64,000 nucleotides of DNA from Sphingobacteriia bacterium 24-36-13 (GCA_002281875.1 NCHN01000013.1:1-64000); one strand, 5' to 3'; counted from the first letter of the stretch, positions 46,976 to 56,582 are shown. A program made the numbers and translations. The notes: generated by a model not told the origin, from the sequence alone.

Positions 46976-49294
46976 TTAGCTTTTTGTGATGCACTCTTCC
47001 ATATTATAAATGGCATTAATTGTTTTCATTAATGCTGCAAAATCATTTTTATCTTTGGTTATTTTTTGCGGATACTCACCAACTTTAATGGTAGCAGAAG
47101 CATCCAATTTCCCTTGTTTAAAACCTGCTAACTGATCATTATAAAATGAAGAAAGTATCTCCAATTCTTTTGCAGTTGGCTTTCTACAAATAATTGTTCT
47201 AAAAGCTTTCCTACATTTTTCAACTGATGATGAATTTTCGGCTATCAATTGCTGAGCCAAAACCCTAGATGCTTCTAATACCAACGGATCATTCATCATA
47301 ATCAATGCTTGTAAAGGCGTATTGGTTTTTGTTCTTTTTACTTCACACTGATCTCTATTACTTGCATCAAATAAAGTCATACTCGGGGGCGGCAAGGTTA
47401 GTTTAATGAATGTATACATTCCTCTTCTATACAAATCCATTCCTTTGTCTTGTTGATATGTAGACAAAGCCCCTCTACCCGAGGTTGCTCCTTCCCACAA
47501 ACCTTTAGGCTGATAAGGTTTAACGCTGGGACCGCCAATTGTTTTGACCAATAATCCACTAGTACTTAAAACGATATCTCTGATTGATTCAGCAGATACT
47601 CTAGTTCTAGGGCCTCTCGAGAGGTAAATATTATCGGGGTCTAACTTTTGTTTTTCCGCAGTTGTTTTAACAGACTGTCGATAGGTAGCAGATAAAACGA
47701 TTTTCTTTACAAGCTTCTTGATATTCCAACCATTTTCCATGAAATCAACGGCTAACCAATCCAATAATTCAGGGTGAGACGGTAATTCTCCTTGCATACC
47801 AAAATCACCCGATGTTTTTACAATGCCCTTGCCAAAAATTTCTTGCCAGAGTAAGTTTACAAAAACCCTTGCAGTCAACGGATTGTTTTTATCCGTTGTC
47901 CACTTAGCTAAACCAATTCTATTTCTTTCAAATTTTTTATCATCAAATTTCATCACTGCAGGAACAGCAGAAGCTACCAATGGAGTACCAGTAGGTTGAT
48001 CATACACTCCTCTATTTAATAAATAGGTTTTCCGAAGAGTATCTTCGGCCATTACTGAAATAGTAATCTCCCCAGTATCTTTTTTATTGATAAAAGATAA
48101 AAACTGCTTGATTTCACCATCTTTCAATTTTAATATAGGATACTTTGCCGGCTTAGAAATACTCACATCCCCTTCATAACCTTTTTCTTTAGTGTTATTA
48201 AAAAAAGCTAGAAATGAGTAATAATCTTTTTGAGAAAAAGGATCGTATTTATGATCATGGCACTGTGCACATTCTAGCGTTATTGCCTGAATACCTTTTG
48301 TAAATGTTTTCGTTTTATCAAACAAATATTCCATTCTATACTCTTCTGGAATTACGCCCCCTTCTTCGGTGTATTTATGATTGCGAAAAAAACCTGTTGC
48401 TAATATTTGTTCTTTAGTTGCCTTCGGCAACATATCTCCTGCAACCTGCCATGTAATGAATTGATCATAAGACAAATTTTTATTGAACGCATGAATCACC
48501 CAGTCACGCCAAGGCCATTGAGTTCGAATATTATCATCTTGATATCCATAACTATCGGCATATCGAGCAATGTCTAACCAAGGCACGGCCATTTTCTCGC
48601 CATACTGTGGAGTACTGATTAACGCATCTATCATTTTTTCATACGCTTTATCCGATTGATCATTTAAGAATTGATCCATCAAAGTAATAGAAGGCGGGAG
48701 ACCTGTAATATCTAAAGACAATCGCTTCAATAATCTTTCTTTATCGGCCTCTTCGTTCGGTTTTAGCCCCATTGGTTCCAAGGCAGCAGCAATAAGAAAA
48801 TCAATTTCATTTTTTGCCCAATCAGAAGCCTTGATTTTAGGCAACTCCTTTTTTTGTGGTGGAATAAATGCCCAATGCTTTTCGTACTTCGCCCCTTGTT
48901 GAATCCATTTTTTTATGAGTATAATTTCATTTTCAGAAAGGGCCCCTAAATGTGATTCAGGAGATGGCATCATGTATGCGGTATCTTTTGATATGATTCG
49001 CTTATACAATTCAGATTTTTCAGGCTTACCGGCTACAATCGCAAACGCCCCCTTGGTTTCCGTAAGTGGAGCAAATGCGTGTTCTGCAATATCAAGCCTT
49101 AAATTGGCAGCTCGCTTATTTGCATCAGGACCATGACAAGAAAAACATTTATCTGAAAGTATGGGGCGGATATGAAAATTATAACTCACTAAATCTGGCA
49201 ATTCAGATTTAATCCCCCCTTCAAAATTTAAACATGAAATGAAGCCAATTACAATAGCAACAAATAGAGAGAGTACAATTAAAGTCTTTTTCAT
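46976..49294 (-). CDS. Lipoprotein with planctomycete cytochrome c domain, DUF1549 and DUF1553
   Basis: A 772-residue protein. A lipobox-like VIGFISC puts the lipid Cys at residue 21. The CFSCHG haem motif (C50, C53, H54) with DANKRAANLRLD belongs to the planctomycete cytochrome c domain, and MPSPESH supplies a possible Met ligand. DUF1549 covers about 150-370 (DEWDI-like WLDIARYADSYGYQDDN), and DUF1553 about 480-740 (NPLTARVFVNLLWQEIFGKG, GDFGMQGELPSHPELLDWLA). It opens the operon, 82 bp divergent from the PqqB-like gene. The family is widespread in polymer-degrading bacteria, but its reaction is unknown. Haem attachment would need the cytochrome c maturation genes, some of which are at 57.2-61.6 kb. 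Confidence 0.88.
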   Translation of the reverse strand: MKKTLIVLSLFVAIVIGFISCLNFEGGIKSELPDLVSYNFHIRPILSDKCFSCHGPDANKRAANLRLDIAEHAFAPLTETKGAFAIVAGKPEKSELYKRIISKDTAYMMPSPESHLGALSENEIILIKKWIQQGAKYEKHWAFIPPQKKELPKIKASDWAKNEIDFLIAAALEPMGLKPNEEADKERLLKRLSLDITGLPPSITLMDQFLNDQSDKAYEKMIDALISTPQYGEKMAVPWLDIARYADSYGYQDDNIRTQWPWRDWVIHAFNKNLSYDQFITWQVAGDMLPKATKEQILATGFFRNHKYTEEGGVIPEEYRMEYLFDKTKTFTKGIQAITLECAQCHDHKYDPFSQKDYYSFLAFFNNTKEKGYEGDVSISKPAKYPILKLKDGEIKQFLSFINKKDTGEITISVMAEDTLRKTYLLNRGVYDQPTGTPLVASAVPAVMKFDDKKFERNRIGLAKWTTDKNNPLTARVFVNLLWQEIFGKGIVKTSGDFGMQGELPSHPELLDWLAVDFMENGWNIKKLVKKIVLSATYRQSVKTTAEKQKLDPDNIYLSRGPRTRVSAESIRDIVLSTSGLLVKTIGGPSVKPYQPKGLWEGATSGRGALSTYQQDKGMDLYRRGMYTFIKLTLPPPSMTLFDASNRDQCEVKRTKTNTPLQALIMMNDPLVLEASRVLAQQLIAENSSSVEKCRKAFRTIICRKPTAKELEILSSFYNDQLAGFKQGKLDASATIKVGEYPQKITKDKNDFAALMKTINAIYNMEECITKS

Positions 49295-49376
49295 AATGGC
49301 TTAATCTGCTTTGAAATTATAAAAAAAAGGCCATTTTATTGTTTTTGATTCCTAGTCAATCAATTATATTTAAAGA

Positions 49377-50291
49377 ATGAAAATCCTTGCTTTTTTAGGC
49401 CTTTTGTTCTTTTTTCAACCCTTAAATGCACAACCTAGCATCGTTGTTTTAGGCACAACCCAAGATGCAGGATCCCCCCAAATAGGATGCACCAAAGCAT
49501 GTTGCAAAAATCTTTTTTCTAAACCTGACCAAACCAGGCAAGTTGTATCGTTAGGTTTATTTGACCCCAATAAAAAAATAAGTTATCTATTTGAAGCCAC
49601 TCCTGATATTAGTAAGCAATTAAGACTGTTAAAAACATTCAGTAAAACAGCTACAGACTTACCCAACGGCATATTTTTAACACATGCGCATATCGGTCAT
49701 TATACAGGACTAATATACCTAGGAAAAGAAGCAATCAATGCAAAACAATTGCCTATTTATGCAATGCCGAAAATGAAAACTTTTCTTGAACAAAATGGTC
49801 CTTGGAGTCAATTGGTGACTCAACAAAATATATTGATTAAAGACCTATCATGTAACCAACCTTTGCGCTTAAGTGATTCCCTATCGGTTACGCCGATTTT
49901 AGTTCCTCACCGAGATGAATATTCAGAAACGGTTGGTTACCTTATCAGTGGCCCTAGAAAAAAATTACTCTTTATTCCTGATATAGATAAATGGGAAAAA
50001 TGGAATCAAGATATTAATACATTAATTAAACAAGTAGACTTTGCGTTAATTGATGCCACTTTTTTTGATGCAGCTGAAATCAATAATCGCCCCATTAGTG
50101 AAATACCACACCCCTTTGTAATTGAAAGCATGAATCGGTTTGCATTGATGCCATTAAAGGAGAAACAGAAAATTCATTTCATTCATTTTAATCATACCAA
50201 TCCGTTATTGAACATCAACAGTGAAGCCAGTGAACAAATATTGAAAGCGGGTTTCAAAACTGCAAAACAGGGATTGAAATTCGAGTTATAA
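49377..50291 (+). CDS. PqqB-like metallo-beta-lactamase-fold hydrolase, exported
   Basis: A 304-residue protein with a signal peptide (MKILAFLGLLFFFQPLNAQ). The metal-binding loop is THAHIGHYTGL, the PqqB form of the HxHxDH motif in which Gly replaces Asp, and HRDEYSETVGY, IPDIDKW and the late HFNHTNP supply other ligands. The Cys-rich DAGSPQIGCTKACCKN near residue 30 also matches PqqB, which oxidises a tyrosine-derived intermediate in PQQ synthesis. No pqqA, C, D or E gene is near, and PqqB is normally cytoplasmic, so this exported version likely has another substrate. It is divergent from the cytochrome operon. Confidence 0.85.
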   Translation: MKILAFLGLLFFFQPLNAQPSIVVLGTTQDAGSPQIGCTKACCKNLFSKPDQTRQVVSLGLFDPNKKISYLFEATPDISKQLRLLKTFSKTATDLPNGIFLTHAHIGHYTGLIYLGKEAINAKQLPIYAMPKMKTFLEQNGPWSQLVTQQNILIKDLSCNQPLRLSDSLSVTPILVPHRDEYSETVGYLISGPRKKLLFIPDIDKWEKWNQDINTLIKQVDFALIDATFFDAAEINNRPISEIPHPFVIESMNRFALMPLKEKQKIHFIHFNHTNPLLNINSEASEQILKAGFKTAKQGLKFEL

Positions 50292-50308
50292 ATTGCTAAA
50301 ATTTCTAA

Positions 50309-51175
50309 TTAAAGTTTTTTCAAACATTGCTTCAAGCTCTCTCTCCAAGGTTTTAACTCCACTCCAAAAACAGTGGCTATGTCTTGAATATGCATGACTG
50401 AATATGCAGGTCGCTTAGCTGGCGTTGGGAACGCCGATGAAGGGATAGGTAATACCGTACAAGATAGACCTGCTTCTTCTTGTATGGCTTCTGCAAATTG
50501 AAACCAGGTAATGGCTCCTGCATTGCTATAATGAAAAATGCCAGCAGCATTGTTTCCATTTAAATGAGATGCCACAATTTGCATAATAGCTTCAGCTAAA
50601 TCAGCGGCATAAGTAGGACATCCTTCTTGGTCATTCACCACTTTTATTTCAGGGCGCTCTTTCATTAAGCGCAACATGGTTTTCACAAAATTATTTCCAT
50701 GTGCACTATACACCCAAGATGTGCGAATAATAATAGATGAAGGATTATTGGTTAAAGCCAATTGCTCTCCAATGGCTTTAGTAGCTCCATAATAATTGAT
50801 AGGATCAGTAGGGGTATCAACTTGGTAAGGCGATGTACCGTTACCATTAAAAACATAATCGGTAGAAACAGTAATAAGCTTACAGTTAAACGATAAGCAA
50901 CAAGCAGCAATCTCCCCTACCACTGTTGCATTAATCGTCATTGCAGCTTCTTGATCCGATTCTGCTTTATCTACCGCTGTATATGCAGCACAATTAATAA
51001 AATATTGTGGCTTGTTTGCTTCAAAGAATGGATGAATCGTTGAATGGTCGGATAAATCTAATTGAGTTCTATCTGTAAAAAAAAATTCAAATTGATTGTC
51101 AAATGAAGAAGCCAATTGTTGCAGTTCCCATCCAAGCTGACCATTCTTTCCAGTAACTACAATAATTGGCTTCAT
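50309..51175 (-). CDS. rfbD: dTDP-4-dehydrorhamnose reductase
   Basis: A 288-residue SDR enzyme that makes the final reduction to dTDP-L-rhamnose. Motifs: the cofactor loop TGKNGQLGWEL, FINCAAYTAVDKAE, TDYVFNG and the catalytic YGATKAIGE; RTSWVYSAHGNNFV is a typical continuation. It is the last gene of the nucleotide-sugar operon, 17 bp after the UDP-xylose synthase gene. The enzymes RfbA, RfbB and RfbC that produce its substrate are not in the window. Confidence 0.93.
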   Translation of the reverse strand: MKPIIVVTGKNGQLGWELQQLASSFDNQFEFFFTDRTQLDLSDHSTIHPFFEANKPQYFINCAAYTAVDKAESDQEAAMTINATVVGEIAACCLSFNCKLITVSTDYVFNGNGTSPYQVDTPTDPINYYGATKAIGEQLALTNNPSSIIIRTSWVYSAHGNNFVKTMLRLMKERPEIKVVNDQEGCPTYAADLAEAIMQIVASHLNGNNAAGIFHYSNAGAITWFQFAEAIQEEAGLSCTVLPIPSSAFPTPAKRPAYSVMHIQDIATVFGVELKPWRESLKQCLKKL

Positions 51176-51192
51176 ATAAAAAATGCTAATAA

Positions 51193-52176
51193 TTATTTTC
51201 CAGTATAAAATTCCTTAGGTTGTTTAGACCATTCTTCTTTTGGCAAAGATTTAAAATATTCATAGGTCTTGGCCAAACCTTCTGCCCGCTCAACTTTGGG
51301 TTCCCACCCTAAAATAGATTTTGCTTTAGAAATATCTGGCTTTCTTTGTTTGGGATCATCTACTGGTAATTCTTTGTAAATGATTTTAACGGATGAACCA
51401 GTTAGTTTCAATACTTCTTCTGCAAAATCTTTTAAAGTAATTTCATGTGGATTACCAATATTCACTGGCATAGTATAATCGCTCATTAACAAACGATAAA
51501 TGCCTTCAATTAAATCGTCTACATAACAGAATGAACGAGTTTGGCTACCATCTCCAAAAACAGTAAGATCTTCACCACGTAAAGCTTGACCAATAAATGC
51601 AGGCAATGCACGACCATCGTTCAGTCGCATTCTAGGACCATAGGTATTGAAAATTCTAACGATACGTGTTTCAACACCATGGAAAGTATAGTAAGCTCTG
51701 GTGATGGATTCCATGAAACGTTTTGCTTCATCATACACCCCTCTAGGTCCTACTGGATTTACATTTCCCCAATATTCTTCCGTTTGAGGATGCACCATCG
51801 GATCTCCATAGACTTCACTGGTAGAAGCTACCAACATTCTGGCTCCTTTTGCTTTGGCTAATCCCAAACAATTGTGCGTTCCCAATGCACCCACTTTTAA
51901 AGTTTGTATAGGGATCTTTAAATAATCGATTGGGCTCGCTGGAGATGCAAAATGTAAAATATAATCAATGGGCCCAGGAACATGAATGAACTTGGAAACA
52001 TCATGATGATAAAATTCAAAATCTTCTAACTTAAAGAGGTGATCAATATTGCGGAGGTCACCTGTAATCAGGTTATCCATTCCCACCACTTTAAATCCTT
52101 CTTTAATAAAACGATCACATAAATGTGAACCTAAAAATCCGGCAGCGCCGGTTATTAAAACGCGTTTTTTAGACAT
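51193..52176 (-). CDS. UDP-glucuronate decarboxylase (UDP-xylose synthase)
   Basis: About 327 residues from ATG 52176; a TTG 24 bases upstream is rejected. The SDR start [14 protein letters not shown] and the family-specific [19 protein letters not shown], with the catalytic YDEAK, match UXS rather than dTDP-glucose dehydratase. The enzyme oxidises and decarboxylates UDP-glucuronate to UDP-xylose. Its substrate would come from the UDP-glucose dehydrogenase encoded directly upstream (10-bp gap), a classical pair. UDP-4-keto-pentose formation by an ArnA-like variant is less likely. Confidence 0.9.
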   Translation of the reverse strand: MSKKRVLITGAAGFLGSHLCDRFIKEGFKVVGMDNLITGDLRNIDHLFKLEDFEFYHHDVSKFIHVPGPIDYILHFASPASPIDYLKIPIQTLKVGALGTHNCLGLAKAKGARMLVASTSEVYGDPMVHPQTEEYWGNVNPVGPRGVYDEAKRFMESITRAYYTFHGVETRIVRIFNTYGPRMRLNDGRALPAFIGQALRGEDLTVFGDGSQTRSFCYVDDLIEGIYRLLMSDYTMPVNIGNPHEITLKDFAEEVLKLTGSSVKIIYKELPVDDPKQRKPDISKAKSILGWEPKVERAEGLAKTYEYFKSLPKEEWSKQPKEFYTGK

Positions 52177-52186
52177 AATAATTTGT

Positions 52187-53488
52187 TTAGTGGCGTCCAA
52201 TGCTTTCGTAATGATAGCCCATGTCGGTAATATATTTTACTTCAAATAAGTTTCTTCCATCAAATATGGCTTTGCCCTTCAATAAGCTATCAATCACTTC
52301 AAAGTCGGGTGTTCTGAACTCACTCCACTCTGTTGCAATAATCAACGCATCTGCATTTTTTAGCGCACCATATTGGCTATCGGCATATTTAATTTTATCG
52401 CCAATGGTATTTTTAACATTCGGCATTGCTTCAGGATCATAAGCAGTAACCGTTGCGCCTGCAGCAGTTAATGCATCAATCAAATACAAAGCTGGTGCTT
52501 CTCTAATATCATCGGTATTAGGCTTGAATGCCAATCCCCAAAGGGCAAAATGTTTTCCTTTTAAATCGCCTTTGAAATATTTTTCAATTTTAGGAATCAA
52601 GTGTAATTTCTGTGCTTCGTTTACTTCTTCAACCGCTTTCAGAATTTTGAAATCGTAACTCACTTCTTCAGAAGACATGATCAATGCTTGTACATCTTTT
52701 GGAAAGCAACTACCCCCATATCCAATACCAGGAAATAAAAAACGTTTACCAATACGATCATCTGATCCAATTCCTCTTCTTACCATATCAACATCAGCAC
52801 CCACTTTTTCGCATAGCTGAGCAATCTCATTCATGAAAGAAATCTTGGTAGCCAAGAAAGAGTTGGCTGCATATTTAGTTAATTCAGCAGATTTTTCATC
52901 CATGAAAATCACCGGATTACCCTGACGTACAAATGGTGCATACAAGTCAGACATCAGCTTTTTTGCACGATCTGATTGTGTTCCAACTACAACACGATCG
53001 GGTTTCATAAAATCGTCTACTGCAACACCTTCTCGTAAAAACTCAGGGTTACTCACTACATCAAATTCACCCTTGTAATTTTCTGCAACAGCAGCATGAA
53101 CTTTTGCAGCAGTTCCAACAGGCACGGTGCTTTTATCTACCAATACTTTATAATCGGTCATGATTTTACCAAGGTCTTTGGCAACACCTAACACATAGCG
53201 CAAATCAGCAGCACCACCTTCACCTGGAGGAGTGGGTAAGGCTAAAAATACAATCTCTGCATCTTTAACTCCTTCTGCTAAATTGGTAGTAAAAGTTAAT
53301 CGGCCCTCTCTCAAGTTTCTTAGAAATATTTTCTCCAAGCCTGGCTCATAAATAGTGATTTCACCTTTAGAAAGTTTTTCAACTTTTTTCTGGTCAATGT
53401 CAATACAGGTAACTTTATTTCCGGTTTCTGAGAAACAAGTTCCTGTTACTAATCCAACATATCCTGTTCCTACTACTGCAATTTTCAT
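52187..53488 (-). CDS. ugd: UDP-glucose 6-dehydrogenase
   Basis: A 433-residue enzyme that oxidises UDP-glucose to UDP-glucuronate in two NAD-dependent steps. The N-terminal Rossmann fold has [11 protein letters not shown], the catalytic cysteine lies in [14 protein letters not shown], and the C-terminal UDP-binding domain contains [16 protein letters not shown]. Length is normal. The aminotransferase gene lies 6 bp upstream and the UDP-xylose synthase gene 10 bp downstream, so glucuronate is likely directed to UDP-xylose or amino-uronate sugars. Confidence 0.95.
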   Translation of the reverse strand: MKIAVVGTGYVGLVTGTCFSETGNKVTCIDIDQKKVEKLSKGEITIYEPGLEKIFLRNLREGRLTFTTNLAEGVKDAEIVFLALPTPPGEGGAADLRYVLGVAKDLGKIMTDYKVLVDKSTVPVGTAAKVHAAVAENYKGEFDVVSNPEFLREGVAVDDFMKPDRVVVGTQSDRAKKLMSDLYAPFVRQGNPVIFMDEKSAELTKYAANSFLATKISFMNEIAQLCEKVGADVDMVRRGIGSDDRIGKRFLFPGIGYGGSCFPKDVQALIMSSEEVSYDFKILKAVEEVNEAQKLHLIPKIEKYFKGDLKGKHFALWGLAFKPNTDDIREAPALYLIDALTAAGATVTAYDPEAMPNVKNTIGDKIKYADSQYGALKNADALIIATEWSEFRTPDFEVIDSLLKGKAIFDGRNLFEVKYITDMGYHYESIGRH

Positions 53489-53494
53489 AAAAGA

Positions 53495-54625
53495 TTATTT
53501 ATTAATAAAGTTTAAAACATGAGTACATATGTAATTTAACTGCTCCTCATTCATTTCTGTATGAATTGGAAGAGAAATTACGGAATTTGTTAATTCGTCG
53601 GTTACTGGAAGCAAAATTTCTTTTAATCCAAAAGAAGCAAACATATCTTGCTTGTGCCCAGGAACGGGATAATAAATCATTGAAGGGATTTTATGCTCCG
53701 CTATATAGGCTACCAAGCCCTCGCGGTCAACCCCCTTTAACTGTAAAGTATATTGATGGTATACATGGGTACTATAACTAGCTACAAATGGTGTGGTTAT
53801 TGCTGGATGATTAGCAAATGCCTTATTATAAAAAGCAGCAACAGCCTGCCTTGCAGCGTTATACTGGTCTAATTTTTTAAGCTTAATATTTAATACAGCT
53901 GCTTGAATAGAATCTAATCTTGAATTACAACCCACCACTTCATGGTAGTATCTTTTTTGTTGGCCATGATTGGCAATCATTTTCATTTGATGAGCCAATG
54001 CATCATCATTGGTAAAAATAGCTCCCCCATCCCCATATGCGCCTAAATTCTTAGAAGGATAAAAGCTGGTTGCTCCAATGGTTCCAATAGTTCCAGTTTT
54101 CTTTTTAGTGCCATCTGAAAAAGTATAATCACAACCAATAGCTTGGGCATTGTCTTCTATCACAAATAAGCCAAACTCTTTGGCAATGGCCATAATTTCT
54201 TCCATTGGTGCAGCATGTCCATATAAATGGACAGGTACAATGGCTTTTGTTTTAGGAGTAATGGCTTTACGCACCGAAACTGGATCAATGCAAAAAGTTT
54301 GAGGGTCAACTTCTACAAATACAGGGGTCAATTTCAACAATGCCACTACTTCAGTAGTAGCGATATAGGTAAAAGAAGGAGTAATTACTTCATCCCCCGG
54401 CTGCAATCCCAACGCCATCATAGCAATTTGCAATGCATCGGTTCCGTTTGCACAAGGAATGGTATGCTTTACCTGCAAATATTCTCCTAAAGACCGGGTA
54501 AATTGTTGAACTGCTTTCCCGTTAATATAAGCTGCTGTATCTAGTACTTCGTGAATGGCAGCATCCACTTCAGGTTTAATAGCAAGGTATTGTGAATGGG
54601 TATCCACCATTTGAATGGGCCGCAT
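53495..54625 (-). CDS. DegT/DnrJ/EryC1/StrS nucleotide-sugar aminotransferase
   Basis: A 376-residue PLP enzyme. The cofactor Lys is K192 in SFYPSKNLGAYGDGG; CANGTDALQIA and IEDNAQAIG are the other conserved segments. The family aminates C3 or C4 keto sugars on UDP or dTDP carriers. The start MRPIQMVDTHSQYL and the operon with ugd suggest a WbpE/WlbC-like enzyme acting on a 3-keto-uronate, but this is a guess. It opens the operon and is divergent from waaA. It is clearly distinct from the aminotransferase at 25501-26586. Confidence 0.88.
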   Translation of the reverse strand: MRPIQMVDTHSQYLAIKPEVDAAIHEVLDTAAYINGKAVQQFTRSLGEYLQVKHTIPCANGTDALQIAMMALGLQPGDEVITPSFTYIATTEVVALLKLTPVFVEVDPQTFCIDPVSVRKAITPKTKAIVPVHLYGHAAPMEEIMAIAKEFGLFVIEDNAQAIGCDYTFSDGTKKKTGTIGTIGATSFYPSKNLGAYGDGGAIFTNDDALAHQMKMIANHGQQKRYYHEVVGCNSRLDSIQAAVLNIKLKKLDQYNAARQAVAAFYNKAFANHPAITTPFVASYSTHVYHQYTLQLKGVDREGLVAYIAEHKIPSMIYYPVPGHKQDMFASFGLKEILLPVTDELTNSVISLPIHTEMNEEQLNYICTHVLNFINK

Positions 54626-54641
54626 AGTAAAAATTTATATG

Positions 54642-54649
54642 CAAAATTA
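54642..54649 (-). promoter_or_regulatory. Candidate -7 box of the nucleotide-sugar operon
   Basis: TAATTTTG on the minus strand fits TAnnTTTG, 17 bp before the aminotransferase ATG. An upstream TTTG exists (54668-54665) but is only 15 bases away, shorter than usual. Confidence 0.4.
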
Positions 54650-54678
54650 CTACAAAATCAACAACAAAGATTTGAGTG

Positions 54679-54686
54679 TACATTTG
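54679..54686 (+). promoter_or_regulatory. Candidate -7 box of waaA
   Basis: TACATTTG fits TAnnTTTG and lies 7 bp before the waaA ATG, which implies a very short or no leader. The same octamer precedes tyrS. No upstream TTTG at standard spacing. Confidence 0.4.
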
Positions 54687-54693
54687 TTCTTGC

Positions 54694-55953
54694 ATGAAAT
54701 GGGCATACTTTTTATTCATTCGGCTTTATCCTTTAATGGCAAAGCTTTTAGCTCCTTTTAATTCCAAAGCAGCATTATGGGTTAAGGGGAGAAAAGGGCT
54801 GATACAACGTATTGAAACAGCAATGCGAATGAATAAGCAACCCCTTATTTGGATGCATGCTGCTTCCCTTGGAGAATTTGAACAAGGTCTGCCCGTTGTT
54901 GAAGCACTCAAAAAACAATATCCTCAACACCGTTTGTTGGTCACTTTTTTTTCACCATCTGGGTATGAAGTAAGGAAAAATCACCCTTTAGCAGACTGGG
55001 TATTTTATTTACCTATGGACAGCCCTTCCAATGCTGCGGCATTCATTGAAATAGTAAAGCCTTCCATAGCTTTATTTATCAAATATGAATTTTGGCATTT
55101 CTATTTATCCGAATTAAAAAGGCACCAGATTCCAACCTTATTAATTTCAGGAATTTTTAGACCAACTCAATTATTTTTTAAGTGGTATGGAGGATTTTAC
55201 CGAAAAATGTTGTTGAATATCACCCATTTTTTTGTGCAGGATAAGGGTTCTGCTGATTTGCTTAAAGACATCGTTCTTACGAATTGCATCAGTATATCTG
55301 GAGATACTAGATTTGACAGAGTCCTTACTATTGCAGCAGCTAGAAAAGAATACCCAAGTATTGAAAGGTTTTGCAAAGATGAACCAATTATTGTTGCGGG
55401 AAGTACTTGGAGTGATGACGATAAAGTATTGCAACATTTTACCATAGTTCATCGAAACGCTAAGTTCATCATAGCACCACATCAAATAAGTGCAGAAAGA
55501 CTAGCCGAATGTTTACAGCGTTATCAATCCGCTATATTACTTTCTGAGTATGAAGCTTCAACAGTAAATAAAGAAACTCATTATCAAACTTTGATTATTG
55601 ACAATGTAGGCATGTTGAGTTCATTATACTACTATGCAAGTATCGCATTTATTGGAGGAGGATTTACCAATGAAGGAATTCACAATACAATAGAAGCAGC
55701 GGTATTTGGTAAAGCAGTTGTGTTTGGGCCAGTCTATGAAAAGTATTTAGAAGCAGTCGAAATGGTTGAAATAGGTGCAGCGTTTAGTGCAGAAACAGCG
55801 CTAGAAATGGAATCTTTATTAGATGATTTATTAAACGATGAGGATAAAAGAATGAATGCAGGAAAGGCTGGCGCGAATTATGTTTCTTCCAATGCGGGGG
55901 CCTCTGACAAAATTCTTAATTATATTCAGGCAAATCTTCTTTTGACCAATTGA
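54694..55953 (+). CDS. waaA: 3-deoxy-D-manno-octulosonic acid (Kdo) transferase
   Basis: About 420 residues from ATG 54694 (a GTG at 54676 would overlap the promoter box). WaaA attaches Kdo to lipid A on the cytoplasmic face of the inner membrane. The N-terminal membrane anchor is residues 1-20. MHAASLGEFEQGLPVV holds the catalytic Glu, and LFIKYEFWHFYLSELK and AFIGGGFTNEGIHNTIEAA, with the donor-binding EAAVFGKAVVFGP, are typical of GT30. It is divergent from the nucleotide-sugar operon and, with rfaE1 at 12 kb, indicates lipopolysaccharide. Its 3' end overlaps the next, convergent gene by 28 bp. Confidence 0.93.
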   Translation: MKWAYFLFIRLYPLMAKLLAPFNSKAALWVKGRKGLIQRIETAMRMNKQPLIWMHAASLGEFEQGLPVVEALKKQYPQHRLLVTFFSPSGYEVRKNHPLADWVFYLPMDSPSNAAAFIEIVKPSIALFIKYEFWHFYLSELKRHQIPTLLISGIFRPTQLFFKWYGGFYRKMLLNITHFFVQDKGSADLLKDIVLTNCISISGDTRFDRVLTIAAARKEYPSIERFCKDEPIIVAGSTWSDDDKVLQHFTIVHRNAKFIIAPHQISAERLAECLQRYQSAILLSEYEASTVNKETHYQTLIIDNVGMLSSLYYYASIAFIGGGFTNEGIHNTIEAAVFGKAVVFGPVYEKYLEAVEMVEIGAAFSAETALEMESLLDDLLNDEDKRMNAGKAGANYVSSNAGASDKILNYIQANLLLTN

Positions 55954-56582
55954 TCAAATAACTGAACTGTAGGGTTTTCTTCAGTCCAACTTAGCTTCAC
56001 TTTTAATTCACGTTGGATCCAGTATTGGGCTTCTGGAAAAATATTAAACCCATTAATGGTTTTAATGCTTCGTTCGTACATATTTTCATCGCCCCTAAAT
56101 AAATGATTAATAAATAAATATCGATCATTTATGCTGATGGCTTTCTTTAAATCGCGAACGGGTGTATCGTCTAACATGGTAGAAACTTCTACAGCATACT
56201 CATTCAAATGCTCATTCATTTCAGGTATATCCAAAGCCAATAACTCATTAATCTCTTTAACCGGCTCTGCTGCTACTTGCATTTTTGTAGGCTGATGAAT
56301 TAAAGTAGGTATGTCGGCATATTCTCCAAAAAGGAATCCAGATGCTTCTTCTTTTTTATTGGATTGTTTGGGGGTATTATGAGTAAACTGTGGCATTTCC
56401 AACGGTGCCGAAACAGCCACTTGAGGCATTACAACAGATACTTTTGTTTTGCAACAATTGACGGGCTTAAGCATTTGTAATTCGGCCAATAATAATTGGG
56501 CCGTAATAGCCAATTTATCTGCATCAGCTTGCTGATGATACTGTTCTTGTAATTTATTTATTAAAGTGCCTACTCTTTCCAT
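55926..56582 (-). CDS. Conserved hypothetical protein
   Basis: About 218 residues from ATG 56582. The N-terminal 40 residues are helical, followed by a low-conservation, Pro/Gln/Lys-rich middle (45-100), then an acidic part (EINELLALDIPEMNEHL). The C-terminus DLKKAISINDRYLFINHLFRGDENMYERSI and VQLFDQLVKRRF looks like a compact, conserved helical domain that I have seen in uncharacterised Bacteroidota proteins. No signal peptide, membrane segment or catalytic motif is visible. The gene overlaps the waaA end by 28 bp (convergent) and is divergent from tdk. Function unknown. Confidence 0.75.
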   Translation of the reverse strand: MERVGTLINKLQEQYHQQADADKLAITAQLLLAELQMLKPVNCCKTKVSVVMPQVAVSAPLEMPQFTHNTPKQSNKKEEASGFLFGEYADIPTLIHQPTKMQVAAEPVKEINELLALDIPEMNEHLNEYAVEVSTMLDDTPVRDLKKAISINDRYLFINHLFRGDENMYERSIKTINGFNIFPEAQYWIQRELKVKLSWTEENPTVQLFDQLVKRRFA

